7,988 nucleotides of DNA, taken from positions 1-7,988 of the forward strand of contig CAUEKH010000102.1 of NCBI GenBank assembly GCA_959018155.1, written 5' to 3'. The stretch is from an uncultured Hungatella sp. (GTDB lineage: Bacteria > Bacillota > Clostridia > Lachnospirales > Lachnospiraceae). This document shows, in pieces, positions 1 through 6,042 of the stretch (position 1 is its first letter; each line of letters begins with the position of its first letter). The position numbers and the translations under genes were made by a program. Under the pieces are notes generated by a model that was given only the letters and a program-made list of their open reading frames with translations, was not told the DNA's origin and ran no database searches.

Positions 1-104
1 TCCACCGTTGTCCGGGTGATTTGGGAACGAAAGCCGGAATCCGTGGCAATTCGGTTGACGGCCTTGGGGTCGTCGTATGGATACGGATTGAACATAAAAC
101 TCAT
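1..104 (-). CDS. 5' fragment of an unrecognised protein, cut by the left edge
   Basis: An open frame reads leftwards from an ATG at 104-102 and stays open for 34 codons to the window edge. The protein begins MSFMFNPYPYDDPKAVNR, followed by a short polar stretch. A good ribosome binding site (AGAGGT on the minus strand, plus-strand 111-116) lies 6 nt before the ATG, and a sigma-A-like promoter lies further upstream, so this is very likely a real gene start. A second in-frame Met at codon 4 is a less well placed alternative start. There is no signal peptide or membrane segment in the visible part. I do not recognise the family from these residues. Its divergent position next to a sugar-uptake operon suggests, by inference only, a role in the same sugar pathway. 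Confidence 0.72.
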   Translation of the reverse strand, partial: MSFMFNPYPYDDPKAVNRIATDSGFRSQITRTTV

Positions 105-152
105 GATTATACCTCTTTTCCTTTTTTTATTAACCTGATATCTGTTGGTTAT

Positions 153-181
153 ATTCTACCTGATTTTGAATGTAATTGCAA
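153..181 (-). promoter_or_regulatory. Sigma-A-type promoter for the minus-strand gene
   Basis: On the minus strand a -35 box TTGCAA (plus-strand 176-181) is followed by 17 nt and a -10 box TAGAAT (plus-strand 153-158). Each box is close to consensus and the spacing is ideal. Transcription would start near 146, leaving a leader of about 40 nt before the ATG at 104. No experimental start is known. Confidence 0.6.
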
Positions 182-192
182 CAGGAAAATCA

Positions 193-207
193 AAAATAAA
201 TATCAAA
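193..207 (+). repeat. 15-nt direct repeat, copy 1 (AAAATAAATATCAAA)
   Basis: The sequence AAAATAAATATCAAA occurs here and again perfectly at 345-359. It is followed after 1 nt by ATGATAAAA (209-217), which also recurs at 374-382. The spacer is AT-rich, which raises the odds of chance matches, but a perfect 15-mer plus a linked 9-mer is more than expected for random sequence of this size. It may be a distal operator half, but its role is unknown. Confidence 0.5.
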
Positions 208-290
208 TATGATAAAAACTTTCAAAAACGAAACGAATAAAAAATCGAATCATTTCTTATATAATGCAGGCAAAAATGAAGAAAATAACG

Positions 291-308
291 GAAATATACG
301 AAATATAC
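291..308 (+). repeat. Perfect 9-nt tandem repeat (GAAATATAC x2)
   Basis: GAAATATAC at 291-299 is repeated immediately at 300-308. The tandem lies near the middle of the divergent spacer, about 80 nt upstream of the operon's -35 box. Head-to-tail short repeats are a common form of binding site for AraC-type or response-regulator proteins. That use here is inference. Confidence 0.5.
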
Positions 309-344
309 TACCGATAGTTGTGGAATATGCAAAACGAAGTGATG

Positions 345-372
345 AAAATAAATATCAAAAAATAAATACAAA
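345..372 (+). repeat. Direct repeats just upstream of the operon promoter (copies 2 and 3)
   Basis: Copy 2 of the 15-mer, AAAATAAATATCAAA, spans 345-359. A third, slightly decayed copy, AAAATAAATACAAA (one T lost), follows almost directly at 359-372. The two lie in tandem with a 14-nt period and end 15 nt before the -35 box at 388. This is a typical place for an activator, and the A-rich tracts could also act as an UP element for RNA polymerase. A linked ATGATAAAA follows at 374-382. Confidence 0.5.
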
Positions 373-387
373 AATGATAAAACAATA

Positions 388-416
388 TTGACTTTTAAAA
401 TGGGAACCACTATAAT
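388..416 (+). promoter_or_regulatory. Sigma-A promoter of the sugar-uptake operon
   Basis: A -35 box TTGACT (388-393) and a perfect -10 box TATAAT (411-416) are separated by 17 nt, the ideal spacing. This is the strongest promoter-like match in the window. The start point would be near 423, giving a leader of about 38 nt before the first ATG. The -35 box overlaps the 8-nt palindrome CAATATTG (383-390). A GTAAC direct repeat (417-421 and 427-431, 10 nt apart) straddles the predicted start. Confidence 0.8.
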
Positions 417-460
417 GTAACTATCAGTAACAGGAGAATAAAAGAAAAGGATGTGGAAGG

Positions 461-1399
461 ATGGAGCGTGTGAAAAGTGCCGGAAACAGAATTCGGGGAA
501 CGTATTTTAAGCGCAACTGGCTGTTGTATGTGATGATACTTCCCGGATTGCTGTACATCATACTGTTCAAGTATGTACCTATGTACGGAATTACAATTGC
601 ATTCAAAGACTACAACGGAATTGTCGATATCTCAAAAGCACCCTGGGTGGGGTTCGAAAACTTTGTGAAGCTGTTTTCCACCAGGGCGTTCCGCAGAGCG
701 CTGGTCAACAATGTAATCATCAGCTTTGCAAAATTGATTTTCGGTTTTCCGGCCCCGATTATCATGGCTCTCATGATTGACAGCATTAACCGGCGTGGCT
801 TTAAAAAGCTGGTTCAGACATCGGTGATACTCCCCAATTTTATTTCATGGGTGGTGGTTTATGGACTGCTGTATGCAATCTTTTCTCCCAGCACAGGGGC
901 TGTCAGACAGTTGTTTCAGGCGTTTGGATTTCAGGGGAAGATACCGGATATTCTGTCCTCGAAAGATACTTTCCGGGCAGTGATTGTCGGATCCCATATC
1001 TGGAAGAGTGCAGGCATGGGTACCATTGTCTATCTGGCGGCTATCACGGGAATTGACCAGCAGCTTTATGAGGCTGCGGCGATCGACGGCGCCGGAAGAT
1101 GGAGGCAGATGTGGCATATAACCCTGACTGGAATCAGGACGACGATCATTACGCTGCTTATTTTCCGCGTCGGTGAAGTGATGTATGCAGGCTTTGATCA
1201 GATTTACGCCATGTCGAATGATGCCGTTATCTCGGTTGCGGACATTATTGACACTTACGTTTTCCGAATCGGCCTGGAACAGAGAAAGTTTTCGCTGGCA
1301 ACGGCAGCCGGTTTGTTCCAGTCTCTGGTGGGACTGGCGCTCGTACTGATAACCAATCATATTGCAGCCAAAGTAGACCCGGACAGCGGGATCATGTAA
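461..1399 (+). CDS. Sugar ABC transporter permease, LplB/YteP type
   Basis: This 312-residue inner-membrane protein is one of two channel subunits of a binding-protein-dependent oligosaccharide importer. About six hydrophobic segments are visible, near residues 20-42, 82-106, 117-142, 172-196, 225-246 and 281-304. The opening (LLYVMILPGLLYIILFKYVP followed by MYGITIAFKDY) is characteristic of the LplB/YteP branch of MalF-like permeases. The cytoplasmic EAA loop that docks the ATPase starts at E204 (EAAAIDGAGRWRQMWHI, with the conserved G at 210). The ATG at 461 is the first start after an in-frame stop at 428-430. An AAGGA motif (447-451) lies 9 nt before it. The better-looking ATG at 451 is in another frame. 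Next comes the partner permease, 12 nt downstream. Family placement is confident, substrate unknown. Confidence 0.93.
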   Translation: MERVKSAGNRIRGTYFKRNWLLYVMILPGLLYIILFKYVPMYGITIAFKDYNGIVDISKAPWVGFENFVKLFSTRAFRRALVNNVIISFAKLIFGFPAPIIMALMIDSINRRGFKKLVQTSVILPNFISWVVVYGLLYAIFSPSTGAVRQLFQAFGFQGKIPDILSSKDTFRAVIVGSHIWKSAGMGTIVYLAAITGIDQQLYEAAAIDGAGRWRQMWHITLTGIRTTIITLLIFRVGEVMYAGFDQIYAMSNDAVISVADIIDTYVFRIGLEQRKFSLATAAGLFQSLVGLALVLITNHIAAKVDPDSGIM

Positions 1400-1411
1400 A
1401 GGAGGAAGGGT

Positions 1412-2308
1412 ATGGCACAGGTTAAATCAAAAAAACGGACCTCCGGAGAGAGGGTCAGCGGACTGATTATCCATATCATCCTTTTTCTTATGGTAATTAT
1501 AACGTTGTATCCCTTCTGGCACGTTTTCATGTATTCGATTTCAGATTCAAGGGCGGCAATGAGCGGTGGCCTGTTCTTTTATCCGAGAAAGGTTACATTT
1601 CTGACGTATCAGCTTCTTTTTAAAACGTCGCAGATTTTTGTGGCTTTTGGAAATACAACAGCGAAAACAGTAGTCGGTACCCTGATTAGTCTTTTTCTGA
1701 CTGTACTTACCGCCTATCCATTGTCACTTCCTTATTTCAGGGGACGGCGCTTTTTTCAGATGTTTATATTCTTTACCATGCTGTTTAACGGGGGAATTAT
1801 TCCTACCTATCTGCTGCTGAAAGATTTACATATGCTCGATACGTTCTGGGTCTATGTGTTCCCGGCCGCCATGAGTCCCTATAACATGTTTATCATGAGG
1901 AATTTCTTTCAGACAATCCCTGATTCCCTGCCGGAATCGGCCATGCTGGACGGCGCGAACCATTTTCAGATACTGACAAGGATTATTCTGCCGCTGTCAA
2001 AGCCGTCGCTGGCTACTATGACGATGTTTTACGGCGTGGCAAACTGGAATTCTTATATGGATGGGGTACTGTATGTCAATAACCAGAAGCTGCAGCTGTT
2101 ACAGGTCTATTTAAGGCAGTTGATTTCATCTACCGGTGCGAAGGGAGCGCTGAGTTCCGCCGGAGATTTGAGCGCGGCTGCCGCGGTCACGGAGGAGAGT
2201 ATGAAGATGACGGTGATTGCCGTGTCCATCATTCCGATTCTGTTTGTTTATCTGTTTTTACAGAAGTATTTTACCAAGGGTGTTATGGTCGGATCCGTAA
2301 AGGGATAG
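1412..2308 (+). CDS. Sugar ABC transporter permease, LplC/YtcP type
   Basis: This 298-residue membrane protein is the second channel subunit, pairing with the product of the preceding gene. It has a short positively charged N-terminus, a first membrane segment near 17-42, and further segments near 80-104, 115-137, 143-163, 195-212 and 267-287. Signature stretches of the LplC/YtcP branch are FNGGIIPTYLLLKDL in the middle and the C-terminal FTKGVMVGSVKG. The EAA loop begins at E175 (ESAMLDGANHFQILTRIILP, conserved G181). A strong AGGAGG site (1400-1405) sits 6 nt before the ATG and directly follows the upstream stop, so the two permeases are probably translated in step. The N-terminal LplB type and C-terminal LplC type order is the usual one in such operons. 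Confidence 0.94.
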   Translation: MAQVKSKKRTSGERVSGLIIHIILFLMVIITLYPFWHVFMYSISDSRAAMSGGLFFYPRKVTFLTYQLLFKTSQIFVAFGNTTAKTVVGTLISLFLTVLTAYPLSLPYFRGRRFFQMFIFFTMLFNGGIIPTYLLLKDLHMLDTFWVYVFPAAMSPYNMFIMRNFFQTIPDSLPESAMLDGANHFQILTRIILPLSKPSLATMTMFYGVANWNSYMDGVLYVNNQKLQLLQVYLRQLISSTGAKGALSSAGDLSAAAAVTEESMKMTVIAVSIIPILFVYLFLQKYFTKGVMVGSVKG

Positions 2309-2345
2309 GCGGCCGGAAAATAATAAAAGAATGTGAGGGAAGGTT

Positions 2346-3959
2346 ATGAAGAGGAAAATGGGAAGGAGATTACTCAGCGGCGTGATGGCGTCATTACTGG
2401 CACTGTCCCTGGCCGGCTGCAACACTGGGGGAGGCGCCGGAGAAAGTGGGGGCACAGCGGGAACGAAAGCAGCTGCGGCTGATACGAAAGAGACGGTAAC
2501 GGAGTCTGATACGAAAGCGGCCCCGGCCTGGACGTCTGACAATGACGAAGAGATTACCATTATGCTGTTTGGAGATAATACTCCAGATGCGGATAACATC
2601 GTATTGCAGGAACTGGAAAAACAGACGAATACGAAGATTAGTATTATCTATCTGCCGTTTAATGATTACAAGACTAAACTCGGAACGATGATTGCATCCG
2701 GTACAGTTCCGGATATCTTCTACTGCAGCAGCCTTGCCGATGCGGCGGATTATAAAAAGAATGGTCTTCTGGCTAATGTAGAGGAACTTTTAACCGAGAA
2801 GGCACCCAATGTGATGGTAGATACGAAAGATATGATTTACGATGTCTCTGTCAATCAGGATGGAATCTACCTCGTTCCGTCTCCGGCTAGGGAGTGGGGA
2901 GACAACATCAATATCAGAACAGACTGGCTGAATAATCTGGGACTGGAGATGCCGGATGATCTGGAGAGTTTCCGTGAAGTCATGCACGCGTTTACCTACG
3001 ATGACCCGGACGGCGATGGGCAGAAAGATACGTACGGATACACATTTAATCTGGACAATCTTACCCAGAACAGCGGAAGAGCATTCCAGAACATTTTCGG
3101 CGCTTACGGGATTCCGAAGGGAAAGACGATTGAACTGGAAGACGGGACGGTTACTTCATGGGTAAAACACCCGAAATTCCTGGAAGCCATTTCTTACATA
3201 AAATCGCTGATCGATGATGGTGTGACAGAACCTGATTACGTGACAATCCCTCAGATGGATATGTTTGGAAAACTGTGGACCGGGGTTGCCGGCTGTATGG
3301 AATTTGAGTGTGTAGGGCCTACAAATAACTGGATGCCTGTAAGATATACGGAAGATCCTGTTCCGACCTTTGATTTTCCGATTGTTAAGGGACCGGATGG
3401 CCAGTCTGGCGTACCGGCCGTCTACCCGGATTTGACTTCTGGCTGGGTATTTTCCGCCAACTGTAAAAATCTGGAGGGGGCTGCCAGAATCGCTGATTTC
3501 TGTATGAGCCCGGAGGGCAGCGACTTACTGTTCCTGGGTGTTGAAGATGTGATGTACCGCTGGATCGACAAGGAGAAGGGACAGTTTGAATATCTGGATC
3601 AGTATAAGGATAATGCGACGCACAGAGCAGCCGGAGGATTCTGCTACTGGCTTTTATTCAAACCTTCTGATAATGCCCAGTATCGGACTTTGAATGAACA
3701 GACGAGGGAAGGCGTCAAACAGGCATGGGATCAGGGAATCGACTGGGCGTATATAACCAGCCCCTCTCAGGTAAGGATTGACTGCGGCGCGGATATGGAT
3801 CAGGTGATTAATGAGATGATTGCGGAACTCCTTTCTACAAAGGAAGATTTGCAGACCATCTATGACAGCTATATAGAAGAATGGGAAAATGTAGGAGGCA
3901 GCGACTGGGAGGCAGAAGCAACGGAGCAGTGGAAGGAACAGAATCAGCAGAAAGGTTGA
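2346..3959 (+). CDS. Extracellular sugar-binding lipoprotein of the LplA type
   Basis: This 537-residue protein is the substrate-capture subunit of the importer, tethered to the outer face of the membrane. It has a basic start (MKRKMGRR), a hydrophobic stretch, and a lipobox LAGC with the lipid-bearing cysteine at residue 25. A flexible Gly/Ala/Thr linker follows to about residue 60, with a DTK triplet twice. The mature part has the family pattern ITIMLFGDNTPDADN and then a two-lobe binding fold. At 219-232 the motif DDPDGDGQKDTYGY resembles the EF-hand-like calcium loop often seen in large LplA-like binding proteins. The length is normal for this group, which binds oligosaccharides rather than single sugars. 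GGGAAGG (2337-2343) precedes the ATG. The gene lies 37 nt after the permease and 5 nt before the hydrolase gene. The ligand is unknown. Confidence 0.92.
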   Translation: MKRKMGRRLLSGVMASLLALSLAGCNTGGGAGESGGTAGTKAAAADTKETVTESDTKAAPAWTSDNDEEITIMLFGDNTPDADNIVLQELEKQTNTKISIIYLPFNDYKTKLGTMIASGTVPDIFYCSSLADAADYKKNGLLANVEELLTEKAPNVMVDTKDMIYDVSVNQDGIYLVPSPAREWGDNINIRTDWLNNLGLEMPDDLESFREVMHAFTYDDPDGDGQKDTYGYTFNLDNLTQNSGRAFQNIFGAYGIPKGKTIELEDGTVTSWVKHPKFLEAISYIKSLIDDGVTEPDYVTIPQMDMFGKLWTGVAGCMEFECVGPTNNWMPVRYTEDPVPTFDFPIVKGPDGQSGVPAVYPDLTSGWVFSANCKNLEGAARIADFCMSPEGSDLLFLGVEDVMYRWIDKEKGQFEYLDQYKDNATHRAAGGFCYWLLFKPSDNAQYRTLNEQTREGVKQAWDQGIDWAYITSPSQVRIDCGADMDQVINEMIAELLSTKEDLQTIYDSYIEEWENVGGSDWEAEATEQWKEQNQQKG

Positions 3960-3964
3960 TAATT

Positions 3965-6031
3965 ATGGGGAATCAGCAGATAAATCTCCCTTTGGCCGCG
4001 GTGATACGCGGTCAGGGGAGGCTGGAAGATGGCGGGCTGTCGGTAGTTCCGGACGGATACGGTTTTGTGGAGATTGCCTTATCAGATGAAGATAATCCGG
4101 GCCGGTGGGCGTCACAATCATATCTTGTGTTAAATCTCTGCATTGACATGGACGCGATGGCCAGCGTGGAACTCTGCTTTTATAAATCGGAAGCAGGCTC
4201 TGAACCGGATAATATCCTGAGTTACCAGATGATTCCCGGGAGAGAGGTCACTGTACTGGTGGATTTTAATGAACTGAAATCTGAACGGTACTTCATGAAA
4301 ACGCTGCCGGGTATGCTGAAAGGCCACTGTAAGGGACTGCCAGCCTCTGTTGACGAGATGAAGGCTGTAAGAATGGTGATTCATCCCGGTTACAGCCATC
4401 AGTTTCATAAAGTACAGATTCGTGGGTGTTATCTGACGGAGACGGCACCGGAAATCGTGGTGGAAGGGGAACCGATGGCAGACTGCTTTGGCCAGTGGAT
4501 TCAGAAGGAGTGGGATACGAAGATCCATTCAGAAGAAGAACTGGTTTCCTTCTTGAAGGCCGAATATAACAGGGCGAAGGAGGATAACAGCTATCCGGAG
4601 GGCTGGAGTCGTTTTGGCGGTACGAAGAAGGTTGTCTTTGATAAGACCGGTTATTTCCACCTGACAAAGACGGATAAAAGGTGGTGGCTGGTGGATCCGG
4701 ATGGGTATGGCTTTATTTCCAACGGGGTGTGTTACGGATCCCGTATGGGGGTATTTGGTTTTGTGGATGGTCTGGAGAAACTGTTTTCCTGGCTGCCGTC
4801 AGAGGAAGATACGGCTTACCGGGAGGCCTGGACGAATGCCGGTGAGATTGCGGAATACGTAAAGCGCAACGGAAAAGAATCAGGGGTAAACAGGAAGATG
4901 TTTAACTTTGCCAGAGCCAATATGATACGGGCCTTTGGCCCGGACGGCTGGTGGGAGGCGTGGCATACCATCAATACGGCGCGGCTTCGACGGTGGGGAT
5001 TTAATACAATCGGGGTAGGGGTCAACAATTATTACGATGAACGCGTGATGGAGTATCTGGAAAAAGCCAGGATTCCATTTGTGTGGACCCTGAAGGAATT
5101 TCCTCAGACGGAAGAAAAGATATTCCGTGACTTCCCCGATGTATATTCCGACGAATACAGGCAGGCGGCAAAACGGTTTGCGACAGAACAATTATCTCCA
5201 TTTAAAGGAAATCCGTATCTGATTGGCTATTTTATTAATAATGAGCCGGAGTGGAGGTTCCAGGAGGTGAATCTGGCGGAGCGGGTATTTGCCCATCCGG
5301 CTCTTTTAGAGAGCAAAAAGGCGATAACAGCGATGCTGAGGGAGCAGTATGGTTCGGTGGAAGCGCTGAACCGCGCCTGGAATACGGGATTTCTCGATTT
5401 TGATGATTTGTACCAGCCTGCTGCCAGCAGGAATCGGTGTTCCAAACAGGCGGCAGAGGATTTTGAGAGACTTCATGATGTTCTGATTGAACAGTATGAG
5501 CGGGTGGTGGCGGAGGAACTGAAGAAGGTGGATTCCTGCCATCTCGATTTGGGGATGAGATACTCCACAGCCGATGAAAAGGTGATGGGTGGCTGCGGGG
5601 TTCACGATATCTTTTCGTTTAACTGCTACCGGACTGAACCGGAGTCTGTTCTGGAACGATGCAGGGAAAAATCAGATGTGCCCATGATAATCGGGGAGTG
5701 GCACATCGGAGGCGGCGACAAAGGAAATTTATCTCACGGCCTTTTAGCTGCACCGAACCAGGAAGAGAGGGGAAAAGCCCTGGAATACTATCTTCAGCGG
5801 GCGGTAAGTCATCCCAACTGCGTCGGAGCGCACTATTTTGAAATGAATGATCAGCCCCTGCTGGGGAGATTTGACGGGGAATGTATGGAACACGGTCTCA
5901 TTGATGTCTGCAATCAGGAGTTTGCGCCTGTTGTGGAGCATTTGAGGAATACGAACTGCCACTTGTATGATTTTGCAGAGGGAAAGAAGCCTCCAGTTTT
6001 GGAAGGCGGCATGATGGAAAAATGCCTGTAG
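3965..6031 (+). CDS. Cytoplasmic clan-A glycoside hydrolase, GH50/agarase-like
   Basis: This 688-residue protein is a probable glycosidase acting on the imported sugar. It has no signal peptide, so it should act in the cytoplasm. Residues 1 to about 190 look like a beta-sandwich or carbohydrate-binding-like module. The (beta/alpha)8 part starts near WWLVDPDG (240-247), as in GH50 and agarase-like proteins, and continues with RWGFNTIGVG around 343. The probable acid/base is E427 in INNEPEW and the probable nucleophile is E578 in IIGEWHIGGGDKG. DQPLLGRFDGE (629-639) matches the C-terminal part of the same group. I chose the ATG at 3965, which has AAAGG (3951-3955) 9 nt before it and starts 5 nt after the lipoprotein stop. 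An in-frame ATG at 3881 would add 28 arginine-rich residues inside the lipoprotein gene and is unlikely. Clan membership is fairly sure. GH50 itself and the galactoside specificity are not. Confidence 0.82.
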   Translation: MGNQQINLPLAAVIRGQGRLEDGGLSVVPDGYGFVEIALSDEDNPGRWASQSYLVLNLCIDMDAMASVELCFYKSEAGSEPDNILSYQMIPGREVTVLVDFNELKSERYFMKTLPGMLKGHCKGLPASVDEMKAVRMVIHPGYSHQFHKVQIRGCYLTETAPEIVVEGEPMADCFGQWIQKEWDTKIHSEEELVSFLKAEYNRAKEDNSYPEGWSRFGGTKKVVFDKTGYFHLTKTDKRWWLVDPDGYGFISNGVCYGSRMGVFGFVDGLEKLFSWLPSEEDTAYREAWTNAGEIAEYVKRNGKESGVNRKMFNFARANMIRAFGPDGWWEAWHTINTARLRRWGFNTIGVGVNNYYDERVMEYLEKARIPFVWTLKEFPQTEEKIFRDFPDVYSDEYRQAAKRFATEQLSPFKGNPYLIGYFINNEPEWRFQEVNLAERVFAHPALLESKKAITAMLREQYGSVEALNRAWNTGFLDFDDLYQPAASRNRCSKQAAEDFERLHDVLIEQYERVVAEELKKVDSCHLDLGMRYSTADEKVMGGCGVHDIFSFNCYRTEPESVLERCREKSDVPMIIGEWHIGGGDKGNLSHGLLAAPNQEERGKALEYYLQRAVSHPNCVGAHYFEMNDQPLLGRFDGECMEHGLIDVCNQEFAPVVEHLRNTNCHLYDFAEGKKPPVLEGGMMEKCL

Positions 6032-6042
6032 GAGGAGAAGGT

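Larger units (their letters stand above)
105..460. promoter_or_regulatory. Divergent AT-rich intergenic control region
   Basis: This 356-nt gap separates the minus-strand gene from the plus-strand operon and is far richer in A and T than the flanking genes. It contains one promoter for each direction, with roughly 200 nt between their -35 boxes. That middle part is A-rich on the plus strand and carries several short direct repeats, described separately. Short open frames here (for example 209-391) have lysine- and asparagine-rich low-complexity translations and no good ribosome binding site, so I do not call a gene. I looked for a catabolite-repression (cre) site and found no full match. No terminator hairpin is apparent, as expected between divergent genes. 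Confidence 0.7.

Noticed and set aside
142..184. Inverted repeat CTGTTG (142-147) and CAACAG (179-184) around the minus promoter
   Set aside because: Arms of only 6 nt with a 31-nt gap are expected by chance. No extended symmetry was found.
328..341. Possible catabolite-repression (cre) site TGCAAAACGAAGTG
   Set aside because: It has one base too many between the TG and CG parts of the consensus and lacks the right half, so it is not a credible cre site.
209..391. Possible small protein of 60 residues in the divergent spacer
   Set aside because: The translation is Lys/Asn-rich low complexity from AT-rich DNA, there is no good ribosome binding site, and it overlaps the repeats and the operon's -35 box.
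845..1360. Minus-strand open frame of 171 codons opposite the first permease gene
   Set aside because: It lies wholly inside a clearly recognisable permease gene. Its translation is rich in Arg, His, Gln and Ser, resembles no family I know, and is typical of an antisense shadow.
2309..2345. Possible terminator or processing hairpin between the second permease and the lipoprotein gene
   Set aside because: The only symmetry is a short GGCCGG-type stretch with no stable stem and no run of T, so read-through in one operon is more likely.
3881..3964. Longer start for the GH50-like protein, adding 28 residues
   Set aside because: The extra residues lie inside the lipoprotein gene in another frame, are Arg/Gly-rich, and match no domain. 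The ATG at 3965 has a suitable ribosome binding site and spacing.
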